Shown in pieces: positions 25,075 through 32,455 of a stretch of 64,000 bases of DNA. The position numbers and the translations under genes were made by a program. Each line of letters opens with the position of its first letter. Position 1 is the stretch's first letter. This stretch comes from Myxococcus dinghuensis (lineage in GTDB: Bacteria > Myxococcota > Myxococcia > Myxococcales > Myxococcaceae), in contig NZ_JAKCFB010000021.1 of NCBI RefSeq assembly GCF_024198235.1, positions 62,001-126,000 of the forward strand, in the 5' to 3' direction. The notes below the pieces were generated by a model. It was not told the origin of the DNA, did no database searches, and saw only the letters and a list, made by a program, of their open reading frames with translations.

Positions 25075-27842
25075 CCTTCTCGCTCCCCCAGGTCTGGGTG
25101 TTGCTGCTGCCGCTGGGCCTCTTCCTCTGGAAGTACGGACGGCGGCCGGGGCCGCCCATGTGGATGCGGGCGGCGCTGCTGGTGCTCGTCGTCGGCGCGC
25201 TCTCCGGGCCACGGCTGAAGCTGGCGGACGCGGGCAGCGACGTGGTGGTGGTGGTGGACCGCTCCGCGTCGATGCCGACGGACGTGGACCGCACGGCGCA
25301 GGAGCTCGTCGCCCTGGTGGAGTCGCAGCGGGGCCCGGAGGACCGGGTGGGCGTCGTCACCTTCGGCCGCGAGGCGCGCGTGGAGCGCCCGCCGTCCGCG
25401 ACGGGGGGCTTCGGCGGCTTCACGCGCCCGGTGGACGTGGAGGCGTCCGATTTGTCCTCGGCGCTCGACGCCGCGAACGCGCTCATCCCGCGCGAGCGCC
25501 TGGGGCGCGTGCTCGTGTTGTCCGACGGGAAGGCCACGGGCTCGGACGCGCGCGGCGCGGCCCGACGGCTGGCCGCGCGAGGCATCGCCGTGGACTGGCG
25601 GCAACTGGCCCGGCCGGAGCCCGCGCTGGACGTGGCGGTGGTCTCCGTGGACGTGCCCGCCGCGGTGAGCGTGCGCGAGCCCTTCCAGTTCTCCGCCACG
25701 GTGCGCGCGTCGAAGGCCGTCACGGGCACCGTGCGCCTGGAGCGCAATGGCCGTGTGCTGGTGAAGGGGCCGTTCGACTTCCAGCCCGGGACGAACGTGC
25801 TGCCGCTGCGCGACCTCGTCGAGGAGCAGGGCCTCGCGAGCTACCGGCTCACGGTCGAGGCGCCGGGGGATGGCGTCCGGGAGAACGACCAGGGGCTCGC
25901 GGTGCTGCGCGTCGAGGGGCCTCGGCGCGTGCTGCTGTTGACGCACCAGCCGCAGGGCACGCTCGCCAAGGTGCTCGGGGACACGGGGATGCAGGTGGTG
26001 GTCCGCGCGCCCTTCCGCGTCTCCCTGGACGACCTGGAGGGCGTGGGCGCCGTGGTGCTGGAGAACGTGGACGCGAACCTCCTGGGCGAGCCGGGCCTCG
26101 ACGCGCTCGCGTCCTACGTGGAGCAGGCGGGAGGCGGGTTGGTGATGACGGGCGGGCGCGAGAGCTTCGGCGAGGGCGGCTATCGGCGCTCGCCCCTGGA
26201 GCCGGTGCTGCCGGTGTCCCTGGAGATGCGCGAGGAGCAGCGCCGCGCGGCGGTGGCCATCAGCGTGCTGATGGACTGCTCGTGCTCGATGGGCGCCACG
26301 GTGCCGGACGGGCGGACGAAGATGGAGCTGGCCGCCGAAGGCGTGGTGTCCGCGCTCACGCTCCTCAACCCCAGGGACGAGGCCTCCGTCCACATGGTGG
26401 ACACGGCGCCGCACGAAATCTTCCCACTCAGCCCCGTCGAGGACGGCCTGCCCCTGGGCAAGGTGGCGCGGGGCTTCAGCGGAGGCGGCGGCATCTACGT
26501 GGGCGAGGCGCTGCGCACCGGCAAGGAGCAGATCCTCCGCAGCCAGAAGGCCACCCGGCACGTGCTCCTCTTCTCCGACGCGGCGGACTCCGAGGAGCCG
26601 GACGACTACCTGCGCACGCTCGCGGCGCTGGCCGACGCGTCGGTGACGGTGTCCGTCATCGGGCTGGGGTCGCCGAAGGACTCGGACGCGGACCTGCTGC
26701 GCGAGGTGGCGCGGCGCGGGAAGGGCCGCATCTACTTCGCGGAGGATGCGACGAGCCTGCCGCGCATCTTCAGCCAGGAAGCCCTCACCGTGGCGCGCGC
26801 CACCTTCGTGGACGAGCCCGCGTCGCTGGAGGCGGCGCCGGACCTGTCGCTGCTCGGGCGGCTGCCGACGGAGGGGCTGCCGCAGGTGGGCGGCTACAAC
26901 CTGACGTACCTCAAGCCGCGCGCGAGCGTGGGCCTGCGCACGCTCGACGGGAACACGGCCCCGGTGCTCGCGCTGTGGCCGCATGGCGCCGGGCGCGCCG
27001 TGGCCTTCACCGCCGAGGTGGACGGGCCCTACACCGGCGAGCTGCGCGAGTGGCGGGCGCTGCGCTCGACGCTGGAGGCGATGGTGCGCTGGGCCGCGGC
27101 GGGGGCCTCGCCGCTGGGGGACGCGGTGGTGCGCTCGGAGCGCCGGGGCCACCTGCTGCGCGTGACGCTGGACCTGCCGCCGGGCGAGCCGCTGCCGGGG
27201 ACGCTGCCGACGCTGGTGCTGCTGCCTGGCGACGGCGGGCCCGCGCGCGCGGAGCTGCCCATGCGCTGGGAGGACGAGGACCGGCTGGTCGCCGAGGTGC
27301 CACTGGAGGGCAGCGGCACCTGGCACCCGGTGGTGCGCGTGGGCCCGCGCGCGCTGAGGGCGCCGCCCGTCGCGCTGCCCTACGCGCCGGAGTTCGAGCC
27401 CGGAGGACCGAAGGAGGGCGAGCAGTTGCTGCGCGCGCTCGCGGGGGTGAGCGGGGGCGTGGAGCGACTGTCGATGACGGGCCTGTTCGACGACGCGCCG
27501 CAGTCCGAGGGCTCCCGGCAACTGGCTCCCTGGCTGGTGGCCCTGGCCCTGGCCCTCTTCCTCGCCGAGGTCGCGGTGCGCCGCTTCCTCTCCGGCCCCC
27601 GGCTGCGCAAGCCCGCGACGGCGAGCACGCCCGGGATGGCGTCCCCCGCCCTGGCGCCGGCGCCGCCCCGGGTTCGCGAGGGCGCTGGCGCCACCCCGGG
27701 TTCGGACACCGAGGCGCCCACCGCCACCACCCCCGGGGCCACGTCGCCTGCTGCGTCGGAGGAGACGCGTCCGGCGCAGGGAGGCGTGGACTCCGCGCTG
27801 GACGCGGCCCGGGCCCGTTCCCGCAAGCGGATGGATCGCTGA
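25071..27842 (+). CDS. Large membrane protein with two VWA domains and GATase-like domain
   Basis: The protein has 923 aa. Two N-terminal helices (~5-20, ~32-46) precede VWA domain 1 (MIDAS VVVDRSASM, D63-S65-S67; GRVLVLSDGKATG). An Ig-like region follows, then a glutamine-amidotransferase-like alpha/beta domain near ~290-370 (GGGLVMTGGRESFGEGGY). VWA domain 2 has MIDAS MDCSCSMG (D402). A single membrane helix (~825-845) and a Pro/Thr/Ala-rich cytoplasmic tail close the protein. Having two complete MIDAS sites in one chain is unusual. It is the last of the operon; the coding order matches the membrane components of Bat-type loci. An imperfect hairpin follows about 50 nt after the stop. Confidence 0.88.
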   Translation: MTFSLPQVWVLLLPLGLFLWKYGRRPGPPMWMRAALLVLVVGALSGPRLKLADAGSDVVVVVDRSASMPTDVDRTAQELVALVESQRGPEDRVGVVTFGREARVERPPSATGGFGGFTRPVDVEASDLSSALDAANALIPRERLGRVLVLSDGKATGSDARGAARRLAARGIAVDWRQLARPEPALDVAVVSVDVPAAVSVREPFQFSATVRASKAVTGTVRLERNGRVLVKGPFDFQPGTNVLPLRDLVEEQGLASYRLTVEAPGDGVRENDQGLAVLRVEGPRRVLLLTHQPQGTLAKVLGDTGMQVVVRAPFRVSLDDLEGVGAVVLENVDANLLGEPGLDALASYVEQAGGGLVMTGGRESFGEGGYRRSPLEPVLPVSLEMREEQRRAAVAISVLMDCSCSMGATVPDGRTKMELAAEGVVSALTLLNPRDEASVHMVDTAPHEIFPLSPVEDGLPLGKVARGFSGGGGIYVGEALRTGKEQILRSQKATRHVLLFSDAADSEEPDDYLRTLAALADASVTVSVIGLGSPKDSDADLLREVARRGKGRIYFAEDATSLPRIFSQEALTVARATFVDEPASLEAAPDLSLLGRLPTEGLPQVGGYNLTYLKPRASVGLRTLDGNTAPVLALWPHGAGRAVAFTAEVDGPYTGELREWRALRSTLEAMVRWAAAGASPLGDAVVRSERRGHLLRVTLDLPPGEPLPGTLPTLVLLPGDGGPARAELPMRWEDEDRLVAEVPLEGSGTWHPVVRVGPRALRAPPVALPYAPEFEPGGPKEGEQLLRALAGVSGGVERLSMTGLFDDAPQSEGSRQLAPWLVALALALFLAEVAVRRFLSGPRLRKPATASTPGMASPALAPAPPRVREGAGATPGSDTEAPTATTPGATSPAASEETRPAQGGVDSALDAARARSRKRMDR

Positions 27843-27889
27843 GACGGTTCGCACGGGAGGGGTACGCACCCCACTCACCTGTGCGTAAC

Positions 27890-27937
27890 GGGCCGCCCCC
27901 AACTTGGAGGAGTCATCGAAGATGAGGGGGGCGGCCC
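27890..27937. terminator. Long-loop inverted repeat after the MoxR-ABC operon
   Basis: GGGCCGCCCCC (27890-27900) pairs with GGGGGGCGGCCC (27926-27937) across a 25-nt loop, 48 nt after the last stop of the operon. There is no T run after it. It is a candidate transcription end signal for the operon or an attenuator for the downstream glycosyltransferase gene. Seen directly as a repeat; function inferred. Confidence 0.4.
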
Positions 27938-27949
27938 GCTCCCCATGTG

Positions 27950-28093
27950 TCCACAGGGTAAAGAAAGAGATATCCGAAAACCTTGAAAGGCACAATAGGG
28001 TCGAAAGAATTCTCTTTTATCAAAATTCGCGGCAGGGTGATTCAGACCCCACCCAGGTCGTGACGAGGGCGGAGGCGGCGAGGCGTTCGCGGT
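27950..28093 (+). promoter_or_regulatory. AT-rich upstream region of the glycosyltransferase gene
   Basis: Bases from about 27958 to 28035 drop to roughly 40% G+C in a ~70% GC region, with AAAGAAAGAGATATCC, GAATTCTCTTTTATCAAAATTC and a palindromic AGAATTCT (28009-28016 area). This is the only such patch within several kilobases. It is a likely promoter and regulator landing site for the gene at 28094, but I cannot assign clear -35 and -10 boxes. Confidence 0.35.
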
Positions 28094-29806
28094 ATGAGGG
28101 CGCCGATGACGGACGGATGGAGAGGCCGCGTCCTGCGGTGGGGGCTGGGTGCGAGCCTCCTCGGGTTCGCGTTCCAGGCGGTGCGGCTGGCGCTGCACAA
28201 GGCCTTCAGCATCGACGAGTTCCAGTACGCCCACGCCGCGTGGCTCGTGGCCCGGGGGCAGGTGCCGTACCGGGACTTCTTCGAGGTCCACTTCCCGTTC
28301 GTCTACCAGGTGCTCGCGCCGCTGTTCTGGGGGGTCGGGGACGCGCCGGTCGCGGTGCTCGCGTTGCGCGCGGCGATGCTCGTCCCCCTGGCGGGGGCGT
28401 GTGGCGCGGTGGCCCTGCTCAACCGGCGCGAGGGGCGCCCCGCCGCGTGGTTGGCGCCGCTGCTGTTGCTCGCCCTGACGCCCTTCACGCGCTTCGCCAC
28501 GGAGATTCGTCCGGACGCGCTGGCCGCCGCGTTGTTCCTGGGCGCGCTGGCGGCCCTGTCGATGCGGCCGTCCACGAGGGCGCGTGGCTTCGCCGGGGGG
28601 CTGCTCCTCGTCGGTGCCGTCTGGGCCTCGCAGAAGGTGCTGTTCTTCGGTGGGCTCGTGGGGGTCGTGCTCGCGGTGGACATCGCGCTGCGGCGGGGGC
28701 GGGTGCCCGCGCTCGTGGGCCATCCCCTGGGCTTCCTGTCGGGCCTGGGCCTGGGGCTCGCGAGCGTGGCGGCCTATCTCACCGCGACGGCGTCATGGGG
28801 CGCGTGGTGGCAGTGGTGCTTCGTCTGGGCCGCGGAGCACCAGCAGCGCTACCCGGGCTTCCCGGCATCCGAGTACCTGGGCCCGGTGGCGGAGGAGCAG
28901 TCCTGGCTCCTCCTGCTCGCCGCGCTGGGCTTCGCCGTGTCGTTGCGCGCGTGGTGGCGTTCGGGGCCCTCGCGGTGGGCGGACGCGGACCTCCCGCTGT
29001 TGCTCGCGGTGCCGGCGACGTTCGGCTCGTTCGCGCTGCAGCGCGCGCCGTTCCCGTACAGCCTGCTGCCCTTCCTGGGTGTGCTCGCGCCCTTCATGGC
29101 GCGGGGCGCCCTGTGGCTCGTGGCCGCGCCTCGCGTGTCCTGGGCTCGCGCGGCCTGCGCCACGGCGTTGGTGGTGCTCGTGGGGATGCAGGCGTGGCGC
29201 CTGGAGCAGCTGCTGGCGGGTGATGGCAACGCGCGCCAGCGCGAGGTGTTCGCGCGCATCGCGACGCTCACCGGACCGGAGGACGTGGTCTACGACAACT
29301 CGGGCGGCTACGTGAGCCGCCCGCACGCGCACTTCTACTTCTACACGGACGCCTACCTGCGCGGCGCCATCCCCGACGTGCTCTCCCGCGAGGTGCCCGA
29401 GGCGCTCGTTTCGAGTGGCTGCGTGCTGCGCGTGGACGACCTGCGGACCTCCGGGTTGCCACCCGCGCTGCGGCGGTTCCTGGACAGGCACTACCAGCCG
29501 CTCGACGGCGACCTCCACCTGTGGGGGCAGCGATACGACGTCCCCGGGACGGGCGTGCTCGAGGACCGCTTCCTCGCGGTGCGAGAGGCCCGCTACTTCG
29601 TCGAGCCCGCCGACGCCCTCGACCAGGGCGCGCTGTTCATCGACGGCGCGCGAGTGACACGGGCCGAGGTGCGCCTGGCCCGCGGCGAGCATGGGGTGCG
29701 CTACGAGGGGCGGGCGGCCCGCTTCCACCTGCTCTGGCTGCCCCGCGATGGGCAGCGGTGGACGCCGCGCCCCCAGGCACGGCCCTCGTTCTCCCGGCTG
29801 TTCTGA
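28094..29806 (+). CDS. GT39/ArnT-like membrane glycosyltransferase
   Basis: The protein has 570 aa. At least nine hydrophobic helices fill residues ~15-400. The first periplasmic loop carries FSIDEFQYAHAAWLVARGQ with the conserved Asp-Glu pair and VPYRDFFEVHFPF, the catalytic-loop motif of GT39/GT83-type (PMT/ArnT) enzymes, which move sugars from polyprenyl-phosphate carriers onto lipids, proteins or polysaccharides. A C-terminal soluble domain (~430-570) faces the periplasm. Acceptor unknown. It stands alone after an AT-rich intergenic region and converges on a lipoprotein gene 20 bp downstream. An alternative ATG lies 12 nt in. Confidence 0.82.
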   Translation: MRAPMTDGWRGRVLRWGLGASLLGFAFQAVRLALHKAFSIDEFQYAHAAWLVARGQVPYRDFFEVHFPFVYQVLAPLFWGVGDAPVAVLALRAAMLVPLAGACGAVALLNRREGRPAAWLAPLLLLALTPFTRFATEIRPDALAAALFLGALAALSMRPSTRARGFAGGLLLVGAVWASQKVLFFGGLVGVVLAVDIALRRGRVPALVGHPLGFLSGLGLGLASVAAYLTATASWGAWWQWCFVWAAEHQQRYPGFPASEYLGPVAEEQSWLLLLAALGFAVSLRAWWRSGPSRWADADLPLLLAVPATFGSFALQRAPFPYSLLPFLGVLAPFMARGALWLVAAPRVSWARAACATALVVLVGMQAWRLEQLLAGDGNARQREVFARIATLTGPEDVVYDNSGGYVSRPHAHFYFYTDAYLRGAIPDVLSREVPEALVSSGCVLRVDDLRTSGLPPALRRFLDRHYQPLDGDLHLWGQRYDVPGTGVLEDRFLAVREARYFVEPADALDQGALFIDGARVTRAEVRLARGEHGVRYEGRAARFHLLWLPRDGQRWTPRPQARPSFSRLF

Positions 29807-29825
29807 GCGGCGGGGCGCGCGACGC

Positions 29826-31151
29826 CTACGGTGTGCAGACGCCCTGTCCGCCGGTCTCGTCGTAGAGGCGCACGCGGCGCACGAGGTTGCCGTTGTCCGT
29901 CTCCGGCGACGTCTGCTGTCCCTCGCCGGCGCCGAACGAGAAGCCCACCGCGTGCGCGGCGGCGACCTCGTCCGCGTGCGCGAAGAAGTAGTCCACGCGG
30001 TTGTCGCGCCAGCGCTGGTTCGTGTTCGGAAGGCTCATGTTGCCCACGGGGAGCTGCCACCAGAAGTTCGGCTTCTGCATCCGCTCGGAGAGGGCGCGGG
30101 CCCAGGTGAAGGCCTGACGGAAGTTGGGCAGGGAGGTGTTGTTGGCGTCCCACCACGTGGCCTCGCCGATGCTGTCGTAGTAGCCCGCGTCGCGGTCGGA
30201 GGCCTCCACCACCACGAAGTCGGTGTCGGCGGCGCCCAGGGCCAACAGGAAGTCGGCGACCTTGCGGGCCTCGCCCTCGACGTCGAAGGACGTGTTCTCG
30301 TTGAGGTACACGTCCTGCTTCGTGGCCCAGGGGCTGGCGTGCAGGCCCACCTTCGCGTTGGGCGCGTACTTGCGCGCCATGGCCACCATGCAGCGCGCCA
30401 TGCCCGCCGCGTTGTTCTCGAACGCGCCACAGTCGGTGCTGTTGGCGGTGGCCACCTGCGCGGGCACCGAGCGCGGGTCTCCATTGGAGAAGAACTGGAG
30501 GTAGCCCCAGAGGTCCGGCTCGATGTGCAGCAACGCGCGCGTGGTGCCCACCTGCTTCAGCGTGAAGCGCCAGTCCGCGAGGTAGCGGCGCATGAAGCCC
30601 AGGTTGTTGAGCGCGCCCACCTGCTGCTGCCCTTCGCCGACGCCGCTGCCCAGCAGGTGCTGGTAGTAGGTGATGAACGGGAGCTGTCCACGCCCCGTGG
30701 CGCGCGACGAGAAGCCGCGCACGTAGTCACCCGGTGCCTGCGACACGTCCTGCCAGCACCCCCACCACGCGCAGCCACCCTGCGCGCAGGTGGTGCCGCT
30801 GCTGGTGCAGTTGCTGCGACACGAGTTGCACGCGTCGTTCGAATCGAACAGGCCACCGGCGATGTACAGGTAGTGCACGTCGAAGGGCGCGCTCGCCGCC
30901 GTGCTGTCCTCCATCTGCGCGCCCACCAGCAGGTGGTTCCGCTGGAGCGACGTCAGGAAGGGCCCGTTCAGGCAGCCCGACGGCCCTGGTCCAGGCCCTC
31001 CATCCGGCGAGCCTCCATCCGGAACGCCGCCACCATCGGGGCCTCCCGTGGGCGGCTTCTCGCCGCCGCCGCCGCAGCTCGCGAGCACGACCAGGGCCAG
31101 GGAGAGAGTCGCAACGCACTGCGGCCACGGGGAGGAGGAGGGATGGCGCAT
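29826..31151 (-). CDS. Lipoprotein with Cys-rich insert, TIM-barrel-like, unknown function
   Basis: The protein has 441 aa. The signal peptide ends at a lipobox LASC, followed by a Gly/Pro/Asp tether (GGPDGGGVPDGGSPDGGPG). The mature body contains a Cys-rich segment (~110-140: DACNSCRSNCTSSGTTCAQGGC), then alternating strands and helices with PFITYYQHLLG, LLHIEPDLWGYLQFF, KVGLHASPWA and DFVVVEASDRDAGYYD. The acidic strand ends E-P-D and E-A-S-D-R-D are placed like catalytic acids of a TIM-barrel glycoside hydrolase. I do not recognise an exact family. It probably sits in the outer membrane facing a polysaccharide. It is divergent from another lipoprotein gene. Confidence 0.7.
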   Translation of the reverse strand: MRHPSSSPWPQCVATLSLALVVLASCGGGGEKPPTGGPDGGGVPDGGSPDGGPGPGPSGCLNGPFLTSLQRNHLLVGAQMEDSTAASAPFDVHYLYIAGGLFDSNDACNSCRSNCTSSGTTCAQGGCAWWGCWQDVSQAPGDYVRGFSSRATGRGQLPFITYYQHLLGSGVGEGQQQVGALNNLGFMRRYLADWRFTLKQVGTTRALLHIEPDLWGYLQFFSNGDPRSVPAQVATANSTDCGAFENNAAGMARCMVAMARKYAPNAKVGLHASPWATKQDVYLNENTSFDVEGEARKVADFLLALGAADTDFVVVEASDRDAGYYDSIGEATWWDANNTSLPNFRQAFTWARALSERMQKPNFWWQLPVGNMSLPNTNQRWRDNRVDYFFAHADEVAAAHAVGFSFGAGEGQQTSPETDNGNLVRRVRLYDETGGQGVCTP

Positions 31152-31227
31152 GGGGACGAAGAGGGTACTCCTTCCAGCTCACGCACGTGCTCGCGCTCGG
31201 CCCGCGGGGGGCCTCATCCAGGTATGC

Positions 31228-31256
31228 GATAAATGTATGTTAGTCTTTCATGTCAA
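31228..31256 (-). promoter_or_regulatory. Candidate promoter of the lipoprotein gene at 29826-31151
   Basis: On the minus strand a perfect -35 TTGACA (31256-31251) is followed after 17 bp by TTTATC (31233-31228), three of six matches to a -10. It lies in an AT-rich patch (about 31222-31280) between the two divergent lipoprotein genes, roughly 80 nt before the ATG at 31151. The -35 is strong, the -10 weak. Confidence 0.4.
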
Positions 31257-31373
31257 GAATTGCTTGAGTCATTCCTGCCGCCCTGACTAGACGATGCGGC
31301 TCCCCCCAAGCCGCGCCCGCTGGGTGGTTCGGTCCGCTCCTCGGTCGCGGCGAATCCCCCTCGAGGACGTTGC

Positions 31374-32426
31374 ATGAAGACGCGACTGTGGTGGCTGGCC
31401 GTGCCCCTGCTGCTGGCGGTGGGTTGTGGTCCGGTGGAGGAGTCGGATGGTGTGGTCATCGACGAGCTGACCGGTGAGGTGCTCCAGGCGGCCACGACGA
31501 AGTACGACATGCACCGGCTGTTGGAGGACTCGCACCTGCTGGGGCACCAGTGGGTGACGGCGGCGAAGGTGCAGGCGTTCCTGGAGCAGCAGGGCTCGTA
31601 TCTGGCGACGTACAAGGACCCGGCCTTCGCCAACAAGTCCGCGGCGACGCTCATCGTCGAGCGCTCCACGGCGTATGGCATCAGCCCGGTGTACATGCTG
31701 GCGCGCATCCAGGTGGAGTCGAGCCTGGTGCAGAGCGGCACCTCCACCAACCTGGCCAAGGCCACCGGCTGTGGTTGTCCGGACGGCAGCGGGTGCGACG
31801 CGCAATACACCGGCTTCGGCAAGCAGGTCGAATGCTCGGCGAAGAAGCTGCGAGGCTACTTCACGGACCTGGACGCGGGGCGCGCCACGGTGTCCGGGTG
31901 GAAGGTGGGCACGGCGAAGGCGACGCTGGACCCGTGCACGGCGACGCCGACGAACAAGGCCACGGCGGCGCTCTACACCTACACCCCCTGGGTGGGCGCG
32001 TACGCGACGCAGTGTGGCCGCGCCACGGTGGGCGGCTCGTCGCTGGTGGCGGTCGTCTACCACCGCTACGCGGACAGCGGCTTCGACTGGGGCAGCGCGT
32101 CGGCGGGCTGCGTGTCGGAGACGGCGGGCACGACGGTGCCCGACCTGGGCTGCGTGCAGAGCTCGTCGGACGCGATGTGGCGGCAGTGTGTCTCCGGCGT
32201 GTTCACCGCGGGCAGCACCACGAAGCCCGGCAACTGCACCCAGTCCTGGCCGTGGTGTTCGTCCGTGACGCTGGGGCGCTCGGTGCCCGCGCGCACCTGC
32301 GTGCAGTCCGCCTCCAACCAGTCCTGGCAGCAGTGCGGCGTGGAGGGCGGCTGGGTGAGCGCGCCCGCGGCACCTCAGGGCGGCGCGGGCCCGGTGGGCG
32401 CGTGCTTCGAGATGTACGCGCTGTAG
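31374..32426 (+). CDS. Lipoprotein with lysozyme-like domain
   Basis: The protein has 350 aa. The signal peptide ends at a lipobox AVGC (Cys18). Residues ~85-240 form a lysozyme-like helical domain: the candidate acid is E115 in YMLARIQVESSLVQ, placed as in transglycosylase or lysozyme domains ('xxExS'), with a final VVYHRYADSGFDWG. The C-terminal ~110 residues have a pair of similar units with 'C-x-QSSSDAMWRQC' and 'CVQSASNQSWQQC', each holding paired Cys and Trp. I infer a peptidoglycan- or glycan-cleaving envelope protein with a small Cys-paired binding tail. It is divergent from the lipoprotein at 29826. Confidence 0.7.
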   Translation: MKTRLWWLAVPLLLAVGCGPVEESDGVVIDELTGEVLQAATTKYDMHRLLEDSHLLGHQWVTAAKVQAFLEQQGSYLATYKDPAFANKSAATLIVERSTAYGISPVYMLARIQVESSLVQSGTSTNLAKATGCGCPDGSGCDAQYTGFGKQVECSAKKLRGYFTDLDAGRATVSGWKVGTAKATLDPCTATPTNKATAALYTYTPWVGAYATQCGRATVGGSSLVAVVYHRYADSGFDWGSASAGCVSETAGTTVPDLGCVQSSSDAMWRQCVSGVFTAGSTTKPGNCTQSWPWCSSVTLGRSVPARTCVQSASNQSWQQCGVEGGWVSAPAAPQGGAGPVGACFEMYAL

Positions 32427-32455
32427 TCCCCACCCGGGGATGACCGCGGGCGGCC

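Noticed and set aside
22315-25212. A 965-aa minus-strand open frame across DUF58 and BatA genes
   Set aside because: Shadow frame with Arg/His-rich composition and no motif; the plus strand is a tightly overlapping operon.
25050-27995. A 981-aa open frame on the minus strand opposite the two-VWA gene
   Set aside because: Arg/His/Gly-rich shadow frame; the plus strand has VWA domains and operon overlaps.
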